The notes under the pieces were generated by a model that did no database searches, was not told the origin of the DNA, and saw nothing but the letters and a program-made list of their open reading frames with translations. A stretch of DNA of 64,000 nt from positions 124,001-188,000 of the forward strand of contig NZ_JAGPXX010000009.1 of NCBI RefSeq assembly GCF_018070345.1, written 5' to 3'. Source of the DNA: Streptomyces sp. F63. Its GTDB lineage: Bacteria; Actinomycetota; Actinomycetes; Streptomycetales; Streptomycetaceae. Shown one piece after another: positions 44,472-52,869 of this stretch. The position numbers and the translations under genes were made by a program. Numbering within the stretch: the first letter of the stretch is position 1; each line of letters opens with the position of its first letter.

Positions 44472-45181
44472 GCGATCCGGTTGTCCATCGCTTCGCGGGG
44501 GTGGACGACGAGGGCGACCGCGTCCTCGCCGGTCTTCCGGGTGTTGCTGACCGTCGTCGTGGCCTTGCCGGACTTGCCGGCCTTGAACATCAGATGCACC
44601 TCGTTCGGCGGTGTCGTGGCACCGCCCTTCTCGAACTGGAAGTGCTCGCCTCCGTTGTCGTCGGAGCACTGCTGGGCGTGCAGGTGCGCCATGTAGGCGG
44701 CGCCCGGCTTCAGGCCGGTCAGCGACACCGTCACGGTGGTGCCGTCCTTGTGCTGCGCCAGCCAGGCCGTGCCCGTGACATCGTCCATGCCCGGCGGCCG
44801 GGTGTCGAGCAGCCGGAAGGCGCCACGCGTGATCTCCGCGTCGGCGATCTTGTCGGCGGGGGTGGCCGAGGGGTCCCCCATCGCCTTGTCGTCCATGCCC
44901 TCCATCTCGTCCGTGGCATCCATGCCGTCCATGCCCGCCTTGTCCTTGGCGTCCTTGGAGGAGGCGGCGGAGGTCTCGGCGGACGCGTGTTCGGAGGAGC
45001 CGCCGCCGCAGCCGGACAGCAGAACGGCCGTCGCCGCGGCGGCGGCGCAGGCGGCGGCGAGACGGAAGCCCGGGCGGCGGCGGGGCGCGGCGGCCGCCGT
45101 TCTGTCCCGTCCGGGGAGCGGTGAAGGGGCCGCATGCGTGTCGTCACGCAGGGCCGGGTGGCCGGAGGTGTGGTGGTTCAT
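44450..45181 (-). CDS. Cu/Zn superoxide dismutase-like lipoprotein with Met-rich segment
   Basis: A 243-residue lipoprotein. After a long N terminus the signal core ends with lipobox LLSGC near residue 58. A Met/Asp-rich stretch follows (AGMDGMDATDEMEGMDDKAM), like copper-binding segments. The C-terminal 120 residues have the SOD beta-barrel pattern: HLHAQQC, GEHFQFEKGG, LVVHPREA and IACADFEF with a likely disulfide. The exact metal ligands differ from true SodC, so it may be a copper carrier or sink rather than an enzyme. ATG 45181 has GGGAG 8 bases ahead. It lies between the membrane protein and CopC genes. Confidence 0.8.
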   Translation of the reverse strand: MNHHTSGHPALRDDTHAAPSPLPGRDRTAAAAPRRRPGFRLAAACAAAAATAVLLSGCGGGSSEHASAETSAASSKDAKDKAGMDGMDATDEMEGMDDKAMGDPSATPADKIADAEITRGAFRLLDTRPPGMDDVTGTAWLAQHKDGTTVTVSLTGLKPGAAYMAHLHAQQCSDDNGGEHFQFEKGGATTPPNEVHLMFKAGKSGKATTTVSNTRKTGEDAVALVVHPREAMDNRIACADFEF

Positions 45182-45397
45182 GGGTCGTACTCCCGATCGA
45201 TGGCTGGGGCGGACCGGGTCCGGGCGAGGCAACGGCGGCAGCGCGTGGGCGCGCGGCTTGCGGCGTGCGGTATGCGGCACGCGGCACGCGGCCGTTGACG
45301 GTCGTGGCCCGGGCCGGAAAGGACGGGCCGGTGCGCGTACGGGCACCGGCCGTCCGCCCGTCACGCCGGCCACTGGAACGCCGGGAGCCGACCGGAT

Positions 45398-46168
45398 TCA
45401 GGGTCGTACGGCGAGCAGGGCGGCAGGAGAGGACGGGCGGGTGAGCACCGGCCGGCCGCGCGGTGGTCCTCGGCGGACGACGGCGTGCCGCAGCGAGACG
45501 GGCGCCGGCTGGGGGCGCTCCCAGCCGGCGGCGGCCGAACGGCACGGGCGGCGCGCGGCGTCCCGTGCGTCCGCCGGGGAGAAGAGCACGTCGCGGAGCC
45601 GGCGCAGTGGTGCGGCGAGGAGAGCGGCCAGTGCCCGGCCGAGCCGGTGGGCCGCCGCCTCACCGCGCCACAGCCACAGGCCGCACACGACGGCGGCCAG
45701 CAGGTGGGCCAGGAGCATCCCGGCGGAGTTCCCGTGGGTCACGGCGGACAGCAGCGACGGGTGGTCCGCGGGCATCCCCGCCCCTGTGACCGCTCCGGTT
45801 CCCGGCACGGCGGCCTCTGTCGCGGCCAGGGGGTGCGTCCCGTGGTGCTGCACCGCCGTACCGGAGTGGGTGGACGCCGCGCCGTGGTGCGCGCCGAAGC
45901 CGTGTCCGGCGAGGCTGAACAGCAGGTGCAGCAGCGCCTGGACGCCCACGGTCGCGCCGACGACCGCCGCGGCGCCGCGCTCCCGGCCGGTCAGCCACCA
46001 GGCGCCCGGCGCCGTCACGGTGAACGCGAGGCCCACCGCCCACCAGAGCAGCGGGCCGCCGGAGCTCAGGGCATGGCCCAGGGCCGTCGTCACCACGCAG
46101 ACGGCCGCGAACACAGCGGCACGCGCGAGGCGCAGGGCGCCGACGGCGTCCGGGGCGACGCCTCCCAT
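45398..46168 (-). CDS. Polytopic membrane protein with His-rich loop, copper operon
   Basis: A 256-residue protein with about five to six membrane helices (for example ARAAVFAAVCVVTTALGHAL and AGMLLAHLLAAVVCGLWLW). Between helices is a His-rich loop (GFGAHHGAASTHSGTAVQHH) that could bind metal outside the membrane. The cytoplasmic tail is Arg/Pro-rich. GGAGG precedes the ATG at 46168. I know it only as a conserved protein that accompanies CopC-type genes in Streptomyces. It heads the row membrane protein, SOD-like lipoprotein, CopC. Confidence 0.72.
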   Translation of the reverse strand: MGGVAPDAVGALRLARAAVFAAVCVVTTALGHALSSGGPLLWWAVGLAFTVTAPGAWWLTGRERGAAAVVGATVGVQALLHLLFSLAGHGFGAHHGAASTHSGTAVQHHGTHPLAATEAAVPGTGAVTGAGMPADHPSLLSAVTHGNSAGMLLAHLLAAVVCGLWLWRGEAAAHRLGRALAALLAAPLRRLRDVLFSPADARDAARRPCRSAAAGWERPQPAPVSLRHAVVRRGPPRGRPVLTRPSSPAALLAVRP

Positions 46169-46526
46169 ACGGCACCTCCGGGGCCTCGGGAACGGCTGGG
46201 GACGGACTGCTCGCCGCTCCATACGGACCGCCGGCCGGGGACGTTCAAGCACCGGCCGACCGACTGGCCGTGCCGAACGGACACCGGGCGCGCGTCGGGC
46301 GGACCCGATCCCGGCCCTGCCGCACCGTGCCGGTCCCCGACAGCCGTCGCGCCCCGCCCTCCCGCTCCCGATCACCCTGCCCCAAAGGGCAGTTCTCCCC
46401 GGGACGTACCCGAGCAGCGCAACGCATACCGCGCCCACCGCGTCCCACGGCATGGTGATGACAGGCCCGCCCTCCGGCACACCGCGCGGAAGGCGCCCAG
46501 ACCTCGGCAACCCGACCGGAGAACAC
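46169..46526. other. 358-bp divergent control region of the copper-type operon
   Basis: Between the divergent membrane protein and SCO4225-like genes. It must carry both promoters. I looked for a CsoR-type GTATACC-like inverted repeat and saw none that is convincing. Confidence 0.45.
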
Positions 46527-46868
46527 ATGACTTCCTCTCGCCGCCTCCGCGCCGTACTCGCCCCGGCCGTCGACAACTGGGTGTCCCGCTGCTACCTGGC
46601 GGCCGTGGCCGTCACCGCCGGATTCGCGCTCTACGAAGACCTGTTCGTGAGCCAGGCCGACGCCTCCATGGCCTACGTCGCCCCCATGCTGCTGACCGCC
46701 CCGCTGAACATGCTGTTCATGGTGGCGCTCGGCTGGATCCCCACCGACGCCCCGTTCTACCTGGGCATCGCCGTCGGCGCGGCCGTGAACGCCGCCCTCC
46801 TGGGCGCGGCCGTGCGCGCGCTGCGCGGACACCGGACGTCGTCACTGCGCCCCGCCCCGGGCGCCTGA
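46527..46868 (+). CDS. Small membrane protein, SCO4225-like
   Basis: A 113-residue protein with three hydrophobic helices (CYLAAVAVTAGFALYEDLFV; MLLTAPLNMLFMVALGWI; LGIAVGAAVNAALLGAAV). The pattern, including the DLFV segment and the Asp-containing loop between helices, resembles Streptomyces membrane proteins named after SCO4225, of unknown role. ATG 46527 has GGAGA 6 bases ahead. It is divergent from the copper-type operon. Confidence 0.72.
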   Translation: MTSSRRLRAVLAPAVDNWVSRCYLAAVAVTAGFALYEDLFVSQADASMAYVAPMLLTAPLNMLFMVALGWIPTDAPFYLGIAVGAAVNAALLGAAVRALRGHRTSSLRPAPGA

Positions 46869-47071
46869 CCGACTCCCGCCCTCCGTCCGGTGCCCCGGAG
46901 GTCCCGTCCGGCGCGTGCGCAAGACGTCTCCGTTCCGACGGGCGGCCTGCGGCAGGACGAGAGCGAGCTGGGCGAAACCGCACTCCGTGCGATCGCGGGC
47001 TGCGCGGCTGAGGGTGCCCGCAGGGTTTCCGCCGGTCCTCGTGTGAGGGCGGCCGGGCAGGCGGGCACAAC

Positions 47072-47623
47072 TCATCCGCTCAGCGGAGCAGCCGAGGCCT
47101 CCGCAGGCACCTCCGCCGGCACCTCGGCCCAGACCGTCTTGCCCACCGGTTGACGGGGCGCCCAGCCCCAGCGGACGGCCAGGACATCCACCAGGAGCAG
47201 GCCGCGTCCCGACTCGTGCTCCGGGCACGGCGGGACCGGGCCGGCGGGTGGCCGCTTCCCGCCCGCCGCGTCGGCCACCTCGATCCGGACCAGGCCCGCC
47301 ACCTCGTCCAGACGGAGCCGGAGGCCGAAGTCGCGCCCCGGTACGCGGCCGTGACGTACGGCGTTGGCGGCGAGCTCGCCGACGACGACGGCGATCGCGC
47401 AGGACGTGTCCGAGTCGGGCGGATACCCCCAGTCCTCCATGCGCCGTACGGCGAGCCGCCGGGCGAGCCGCGCGCCCCGGGGCGAGGAGGCGAACCGCGC
47501 TGAGAACTGCCGTACGGGTGCGGGGCGTTCGCGGGCCTCGCCGGTGGGCGCCACGGCCTCCGCCACCGGGGCCCCGGCGCCCCTCCGTGATCCTTCGCCC
47601 GAGGTGGTCGTTCCTGTCAGCAC
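47072..47623 (-). CDS. RsbW-like ATP-binding protein (anti-sigma family)
   Basis: A 183-residue protein. The GHKL ATPase shows the intact N-box VVGELAANAVRHGRV (Glu and Asn), then VRIEVADAAGGKRP for the G1 box and SGRGLLLVDVLAVRWG for G2. Such single-domain ATPases are common in Streptomyces beside XRE/DUF397 pairs (abaA/whiJ type loci), where they may act as anti-sigma or signalling kinases. GTG 47623 is the most likely start; the frame remains open further upstream. Divergent from the XRE gene. An unusual Pro/Ala/Glu repeat (VPAEVPAEA) ends the protein. Confidence 0.84.
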   Translation of the reverse strand: MLTGTTTSGEGSRRGAGAPVAEAVAPTGEARERPAPVRQFSARFASSPRGARLARRLAVRRMEDWGYPPDSDTSCAIAVVVGELAANAVRHGRVPGRDFGLRLRLDEVAGLVRIEVADAAGGKRPPAGPVPPCPEHESGRGLLLVDVLAVRWGWAPRQPVGKTVWAEVPAEVPAEASAAPLSG

Positions 47624-47770
47624 AGTGGTTCCGTCCTTGCCGTTGAGCCGTCGGACGTCTCGTGGTGTACGCGATGCGTCACGTTCCGTACTCAAGAGTC
47701 GTCCGGCGGCTCTACGCTCGGAAGACGGCTCAGCCTTATCTTGTGGTTCGTAAGGAACGGAAGTAACGCC

Positions 47771-48715
47771 TTGGCCAACGGAATTGACCCCAGTACGTCC
47801 ATGGCGGCGCTGTTCGGCGCACGGGTACGCAGACTCCGCACGGCGGCCGGTCTGACCCAGGCGGAACTCGGCCGGAGAACGCACGTGGTGAGCACCCGGA
47901 TCACGCAGATCGAACGGGCTTCCGGGGCGAAACCGACACTGGAGCTGGCGCGGGCGCTCGACGCCGTCCTCGGTGCGGACAACCTGCTGGTCGACCTGTG
48001 GCCGTATGTGTACCGGGAGGCGTTTCCGGACTGGTCGCGGAAGTTCATGGCGTACGCGGAGCGGGCTGTGGCCATCCGGCAGTACGCGTCCCACGTGGTC
48101 CCGGGCTTGCTGCAGACGGAGGACTATGCGCGGGCGGTTCTCAGCCTGGACGCGCTGCTCGATAGCGAAGACCAGTTGGAGGAGCGGGTCACAGCCCGGA
48201 TGGGGCGACAGGAACGACTGCGGCTGCCGGACCGGCCAGAACTGTGGGGGATTCTGGACGAGGCGGTATTGAGACGTCCTATCGGCGGCAGTGCCGTGAT
48301 GCGGAAGCAGTTGGAACGGTTGCTCGATGCGGCGGAACAACGCCACATCACCGTGCAGGTACTGCCGTTCGACCAGGGCGGGCATGCTGCGATGGGCGGA
48401 TCACTGACGATCCTGACACTTTCGGACGGCTCAGAGGCGGCGTACACCGAGGGCTCGGATTACGGCCAACTCATCGAGGAAACCGCCGAGGTCGACCGCT
48501 ACAGGGTCATTTACGATCGGCTCCGGGCGGCAGCCCTGCCACCGCTCATGTCGCTCGACATGATCCGATCCGTGATGGAGGACAACCACCGTGGAGCAAG
48601 AGTCCCGTCCCGATCCGAACGGCGCCGCCTGGCGCAAGAGCAGCTACAGCAATCAGGCCGGGGGCGACTGCGTGGAAGTGGCCGACGGCTTCCCCGGCCT
48701 CGTCCCCGTCCGTGA
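47771..48715 (+). CDS. XRE-family regulator with DUF5753 domain
   Basis: A 314-residue protein. The HTH LRTAAGLTQAELGRRTHVVS lies near residues 24-43. The DUF5753 ligand domain follows, with AVAIRQYASHVVPGLLQTED near 105 and VQVLPFDQGGHAAMGGSLTI near 200. These proteins pair with a small DUF397 protein in developmental loci. TTG 47771 with GGAAG ahead is the probable start; an earlier TTG at 47741 is possible. The C-terminal 45 residues (from about MEDNHRGARV) are Arg-rich and overlap the DUF397 gene out of frame for 125 bases, much more than usual, suggesting that the original stop was lost. Confidence 0.85.
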   Translation: MANGIDPSTSMAALFGARVRRLRTAAGLTQAELGRRTHVVSTRITQIERASGAKPTLELARALDAVLGADNLLVDLWPYVYREAFPDWSRKFMAYAERAVAIRQYASHVVPGLLQTEDYARAVLSLDALLDSEDQLEERVTARMGRQERLRLPDRPELWGILDEAVLRRPIGGSAVMRKQLERLLDAAEQRHITVQVLPFDQGGHAAMGGSLTILTLSDGSEAAYTEGSDYGQLIEETAEVDRYRVIYDRLRAAALPPLMSLDMIRSVMEDNHRGARVPSRSERRRLAQEQLQQSGRGRLRGSGRRLPRPRPRP

Positions 48716-48809
48716 CAGCAAGAACGCGCAGGGCCCCGAGCTGACCTTCACGGCCCGCTCCTGGGCAGCGTTCATAGCCGAGGTGAAGGCCGGACGGCAC
48801 CGCATCTGA
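48591..48809 (+). CDS. DUF397 small protein
   Basis: A 72-residue protein. AAWRKSSYSNQAGGDCVEVA and VPVRDSKN are the DUF397 hallmark, with WAAFIAEVKAGRH near the end. GTG 48591 has GGAGG 8 bases ahead. DUF397 proteins work with the neighbouring XRE regulator in a toxin-antitoxin-like or signalling pair (BldB is a distant relative). Its first 125 bases lie inside the XRE frame. Confidence 0.93.
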   Translation: MEQESRPDPNGAAWRKSSYSNQAGGDCVEVADGFPGLVPVRDSKNAQGPELTFTARSWAAFIAEVKAGRHRI

Positions 48810-48986
48810 GCCGGAAATCCAGCCTTCACGCGCGTTGGGTTGTTTTCGTCCGTCGATGCTCTCCGGGCCTTTGGCTGTTCTGCCGACGATCAGCTCCGGC
48901 AACTCGGACTCACCTTGCCAGGGAAGAGATGTCAGTGGCATCGGGGATGCTTGGTGGCTCGTGTCACCGAGGCGGGGAACCTTCAG

Positions 48987-49575
48987 ATGTCGATCCGTGT
49001 TGCCGGCCGTCGCCGTGCGATGGCGTCCTTGACCGCCGCGTTCCCTGGCGCGGAGGTCATCGATGTGACCTCCAGGGCACCGGAACCGTGGGTGCGGCTG
49101 AGTCCGTTCTATCCGCACGGCGGCATCCCGGTCCCCTACTGTGACGACGTGACCAGCGAGTCCGTCGAGGGGATCTGGCAGGCCCTCAAGGTCTTTTTCG
49201 GAATCCGATGTCGACCCCGCGAAACTCAGGATCACCACGATGAAGAGACTGAAGCGGACGGTGCGTCGATTCGGCCCCGTCCGAGGTCACCGCACCGGTC
49301 TCTACGGCAGTGAGCTATTGCCCTATGAGATGGCCCGGCGCCGGATCTACCTGCCTGCCTATCGATGGGTCCTCGAACACCGCGTCGCCGATCTGGTCGA
49401 GCGGCTCCGCGACAAGAAGGATGTCGTCCTCCTGGACTACACCACCAACGGGGACGTCACCGATCCCACCAGCCCGCTCTCCCACGCCGCGCTCATCCAA
49501 CTGCATGTGGAAGGCCGCTGGCCCCGAGAAGGTGACACAGCCGCTTCCGACATGGTCAACGACCGGATGCCATGA
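48987..49575 (+). pseudogene. Conserved actinobacterial protein (DUF6939-like), frameshifted
   Basis: Two frames together give one family protein: MSIRVAGRRRAMASLTAAFP ... EPWVRLSPFYPHGGIPVP ... EGIWQALKVF, then SESDVDPAKLRITTMKRLKR ... MARRRIYLPAYRWVLEHRV ... VVLLDYTTNGDVTDPTSPLS. The frame changes in a run of five T at 49194-49198, where four T would keep it open. I recognise the family as a conserved actinobacterial protein of unknown function (I think DUF6939). Either a real frameshift, a sequencing error, or slippage on the T-run. The second half also has its own ATG at 49240. Confidence 0.72.
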
Positions 49576-49693
49576 GTGAGCCGGCGGACGGACTTCAGGC
49601 AGATTCGCCCGGCCGGGGTGCTCCCGCTTGAGCGAGGACCGCGGCAGCCGTGCCCGCGACCGGCTCGCGGCTGTTCCATTTGCCGACGGCAAT

Positions 49694-49732
49694 GCCGCGA
49701 GCAGCCGCTTGTTGTGTCCCGGCTGCTGCGGC
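49694..49732 (+). terminator. Imperfect hairpin after the frameshifted gene
   Basis: GCCGCGAGCAGCCG and CGGCTGCTGCGGC pair over 13 bp with one bulged base. It lies between the frameshifted gene and the next membrane protein gene. Confidence 0.4.
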
Positions 49733-49804
49733 AAGGGGGGCGCCAGACAGGTACTTGCGGGCGAACCGGCAACGGTCCCTCGGGCCGAAGTAGCGTCAGG
49801 GCGC

Positions 49805-50281
49805 ATGGTGTCCCTGTTCGCGTTCTTCGGTCCGCCGACGATCACGCTCCTTCTTCTTTCCGCCGGGGCACTCCCGTACGCGTGGTGGGCGACCAGGAGA
49901 AGGCCCTCGCGGCCGGCCCGCTGGCTTGTGCTGGGGGTTGTGGCGGCGATCGCCGCCTACGGGGCCGGTACCGTCTACGGGCTCGCCTTCACGAACCCGC
50001 TCGACATATGCGGGGACCAGACCGGCGATGGCGTGTACATGGACGCCGGACGGGACTACGGCCTGACGTCGGTGAACGTGGAGAGTTTCCCTCCGTCCGT
50101 CACCTGCCACTGGAGCAGCGGCCACAGCACCGAAAGGGTGTGGTTCTGGGTTTCCCCCTTGCTGTACGCAGGGCTGGCCTGCTCCGCCGTCTGTGCCGCG
50201 CTGCTCCTCATCAACCGCCGCGCGTACGGAGAGACCGCTCGTCGAAGACCCCCGCCCGGACGGCGTTCACAGCCGGAGTGA
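49805..50281 (+). CDS. Hypothetical membrane protein
   Basis: A 158-residue protein. Helices at about 5-25 (FFGPPTITLLLLSAGALPYA), 38-60 (WLVLGVVAAIAAYGAGTVYG) and 115-140 (VSPLLYAGLACSAVCAALLL) flank an outside loop with two Cys (DICGDQTG, SVTCHWSS), perhaps a disulfide. The basic C-terminal tail coincides with a fragment of a DUF397 gene read in another frame, so the true end of the protein may have been altered by insertion. Family unknown. Confidence 0.65.
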   Translation: MVSLFAFFGPPTITLLLLSAGALPYAWWATRRRPSRPARWLVLGVVAAIAAYGAGTVYGLAFTNPLDICGDQTGDGVYMDAGRDYGLTSVNVESFPPSVTCHWSSGHSTERVWFWVSPLLYAGLACSAVCAALLLINRRAYGETARRRPPPGRRSQPE

Positions 50282-50294
50282 AGGCCGGGCGGCA
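50247..50294 (+). repeat. Partial copy of the DUF397 gene 3' end
   Basis: The codons for TAFTAGVKAGRHRLR repeat the end of the intact DUF397 gene (AAFIAEVKAGRHRI, 48757-48812) with high base identity, continuing past the lost stop codon (CGA for TGA) into GAGCCGG. The N-terminal part is absent. Confidence 0.7.
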
Positions 50295-50574
50295 CCGCCT
50301 CCGAGCCGGCCGGGCCCCGGTCAGGAGCCGTCTCCCGGGTCTTCCGGGTCCTGGTCGGCCGGGGTCCGGCGGACCACCGGACTCCCAAAGAACCGGGAAC
50401 AGAACCACCCGCCCACCCACCCTCCCGGCCCGTGTCACCCGTCCGGGTGACCGGCTTGCCGGGGCGGGATTTGGGCCGTTACGTTCACCGGGACAACCGC
50501 AAACAGATACGGCCCCCGGCCGGGACGGCAATCCCGATCGAGGGCCTGACCGATCAGGAAGCAGTACCTTCCCG

Positions 50575-51588
50575 ATGGCTGACCCGCAGTCTAACGCGCG
50601 CCTGCGCGCCGCCGCCGGAGCTCCGACCTCCGGCGTGATCCACCTTCGCACCCGCCTCACGGCCGACTTCACCGTGATCTCCAACGCCCTCGCCCAGCGG
50701 CGCGGCAGCGCGGTCACGATCGGCGTCGCGGCCTACATCCTCTCCCTGCCCGACGGCTCCCCCGTCAGCATCGCCGCGCTCTGCGAGCACTTCACCGAGG
50801 GCGAGATCCTGATCTCCCGGGCGCTCAAAGAGCTTGAGCGGGCCGGGTACTTGGAGCGCCGCCGCGAACGGCTGCCGTCCGGGCGGATCCGCACCCGGAC
50901 GTACTTCCGCGACGTGCCGGGCTCCGGTCCCGATCCGGACGGGCCCCGTGCCGGGCCGCCGGGGCCGCGCCGGACCGGGCCCCGGGAGCGGTCCGTCCCG
51001 ATGGCGGCGGCCCCACCCGTGCCCGTACCAACGCCCCCGCCCGTGCCCGTACGGGAAGCGGTGCCCGCACCCGCGCCCGCGCAGGCCGAGGCGGAGGCGC
51101 CGGTCCCGCTGGGCGACACCACCCCGCAGCCCGGCGTCACCCCGCTGCCCCTCACCGAGCCGCGGCTCGTCACCGGACCCCCGGCAACCGCCGGCCCGGA
51201 GGCCGTTGCCGACCCGGAGGCCATCGCCGTACTCGCGGCCCTGCGCCGGGCCGATCCGCGCCTGGTCCTCTCCGCGCGGGAGGCCGCGCGCCTCGCACCG
51301 ACCGTCGCCGAGTGGCTCGCGGCAGGCATCGCGGCACCGCAGATCGTCGAGCTGCTGACGGCCGGACTGCCCGACCGCTTCCATGCCCGTCCGGCGGGCA
51401 TCCTCGCCTTCCGCCTCCGCGAGACGCCTCTGCCCTCGCCGCCTCCGCCCTCATCGGCGCTGCCCGTCGACCGCCCCGCCGTCCTGCCCTTCCAGACCTG
51501 CGACGGTTGCGAACGGGCCTTCCGCGCCCCGCGCCCCGGACGTTGCCGGGACTGCCGTTTTGAGGAGCGGCGGCGTGCAGCTGGTTGA
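50575..51588 (+). CDS. Winged-helix regulator with Pro-rich middle and zinc ribbon
   Basis: A 337-residue protein. The N-terminal 100 residues form a wHTH: AVTIGVAAYILSLPDGSPVS, then LISRALKELERAGYLERRRE. The middle (about 110-210) is Pro/Val/Ala-rich and likely disordered. A helical domain follows (DPRLVLSAREAARLAPTVAE) and then a C-terminal four-Cys zinc ribbon CDGCERAFRAPRPGRCRDCR. This arrangement is found in many Streptomyces helix-turn-helix proteins of unknown target, often near mobile elements. ATG 50575 has AGGAAG some 13 bases ahead. Confidence 0.82.
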   Translation: MADPQSNARLRAAAGAPTSGVIHLRTRLTADFTVISNALAQRRGSAVTIGVAAYILSLPDGSPVSIAALCEHFTEGEILISRALKELERAGYLERRRERLPSGRIRTRTYFRDVPGSGPDPDGPRAGPPGPRRTGPRERSVPMAAAPPVPVPTPPPVPVREAVPAPAPAQAEAEAPVPLGDTTPQPGVTPLPLTEPRLVTGPPATAGPEAVADPEAIAVLAALRRADPRLVLSAREAARLAPTVAEWLAAGIAAPQIVELLTAGLPDRFHARPAGILAFRLRETPLPSPPPPSSALPVDRPAVLPFQTCDGCERAFRAPRPGRCRDCRFEERRRAAG

Positions 51589-51673
51589 GACAGTGAACCG
51601 ATGTGCGCTCGGCCCGCAGGTGGAAGGCTTGGTGTGCGGCCATGCGAGCCTCGGCACGGGAAGGAGCTGGATC

Positions 51674-51889
51674 ATGGTCGACCGGTTCACGGACGGACTC
51701 CTGACGCCCACGGAAACGTCCTCCTACCTTGAGATCCCGCAGTCGACGCGCTCAGCACGACGCACGTTTCGGCAGTGCGGTTCAGTCGGACGTGAAGCCG
51801 GCTGCCGGCGACAGCACCGCGCGGGGCCCGGCCGGTGGCCACCGAGCGATGTGCTTCTCCGCATGAGGTCAATGCGCTGGAGACGCTGA
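51674..51889 (+). pseudogene. Truncated excisionase/MerR-like HTH gene
   Basis: GGAAGGAGCTGGATC precedes ATG 51674, and the translation MVDRFTDGLLTPTETSSYLE+IPQST starts like the winged-helix domain of excisionase or antitoxin-type proteins (LLTPxEAxxYLxIPxST). After residue 25 the similarity ends abruptly and the rest is Arg/Ser-rich, read through a different frame. It appears to be a gene broken early. Confidence 0.6.
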
Positions 51890-51999
51890 GCGGGGCCGAA
51901 GTGCTTCCCTGGGGCAGGATCCCGGCGGGCATCGGTCACCGGTCGTACGGCGGGGTTTCGCGAGCCTCTGCCAGACCTTGGAGCGGTTCGCCGCTCGGG

Positions 52000-52869
52000 T
52001 CACCGGGGCCGGTAGGCCGTGGCCAGCACGGAGACCGTGACCTGATCGGGCAGGGGGCCGCCACCGGTCAGGTCCGCGCGGCTCACGTGGCGCGCGCTCG
52101 GCGTCATCGCCACCAAGTCCAGGGCATCCAGCCCCGCCAGAGGCGCGGCGTACTCGAGCCGTTCGGTGGCAGCGGCCCCGAAGAAAGGGTCCAGCGTCCG
52201 GTGCAGGCGCTCCTCCTTGGCCGGGTCGACCGCGACCATCGCGGGCAGCCGGCCGCGCAACTCTGCCAGGTGCCGCCCGGTCGGACGGACCACGATCAAC
52301 CGGCCGGCCGGTTTGAGCACGCGGTGGAACTCGCCCGGGTTGCGCGGGGCGAAGACGTCCAGCACGACATCGGCCACCCCGTCGGCCAGCGGAAAGGGAC
52401 GGAAGACGTCCCAGGCCGCCGCGGCGGCTCGTGCATGCGCGCGAGCCGCCGAGCGCAGCGCGTGCGCCGACGTGTCCAAGCCCAGGCCACGGGCGCCGGG
52501 CAGTTCGTCGAGGACGCCGGCCAGGTAGTAGCCCGTGCCGCACCCCACGTCCAGAACCGTGGCCCGCCCGGGCCCGGGCCCGGCCTCGGGCCCGGCCTCG
52601 GCTGCCAGGCCGGCCACGGCGTCCCGGACGGGCGCGTAGCTGCCGGTGGACAGGAAGCGGTCCCGGGCCCGGGCCATGGCCGCGTCGTCGCCGCTGGTGG
52701 CACGGGTGCCCGTCAGCAGACCGGCGTAGCCGTGGCGCGCGATGTCGAAGCTGTGACCGGCCGGGCAGCGCAGTGCGCCGTGGCCGGGACGCAGGGGGCG
52801 TGTGCGGCACGTGGGGCAGCACAGCAGATCGAGGGACAGCTCCAGGGCAGGGGGAAGTAACGCGGGCAC
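52000..52869 (-). CDS. RlmA/TlrB-like 23S rRNA (guanine-N1) methyltransferase; TTA at codon 4
   Basis: A 289-residue protein. The N-terminal zinc finger has CCPTC, then LRCPAGHSFDIARHGYAGLL, the signature of RlmA-I/RlmA-II (TlrB) enzymes that methylate G745 or G748 in 23S rRNA; the latter gives resistance to tylosin-type macrolides. The SAM domain follows: TVLDVGCGTGYYLAGVL near residue 110, and DVVLDVFAPRNPGEFHRVLK. GTG 52869 has AGGAG 6 bases ahead. Codon 4 (52858-52860) is TTA, so synthesis should need the bldA tRNA. Housekeeping or resistance role cannot be decided here. Confidence 0.88.
   Translation of the reverse strand: MPALLPPALELSLDLLCCPTCRTRPLRPGHGALRCPAGHSFDIARHGYAGLLTGTRATSGDDAAMARARDRFLSTGSYAPVRDAVAGLAAEAGPEAGPGPGRATVLDVGCGTGYYLAGVLDELPGARGLGLDTSAHALRSAARAHARAAAAAWDVFRPFPLADGVADVVLDVFAPRNPGEFHRVLKPAGRLIVVRPTGRHLAELRGRLPAMVAVDPAKEERLHRTLDPFFGAAATERLEYAAPLAGLDALDLVAMTPSARHVSRADLTGGGPLPDQVTVSVLATAYRPR

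Noticed and set aside
46169..46526. CsoR or CueR operator ahead of the copper-type operon
   Set aside because: No inverted repeat near the CsoR or MerR-type consensus is convincing, so copper control remains inferred from the genes only.
48840..48986. Upstream in-frame extension of the DUF6939-like gene
   Set aside because: The extra residues do not resemble the family N terminus, which fits the ATG at 48987.
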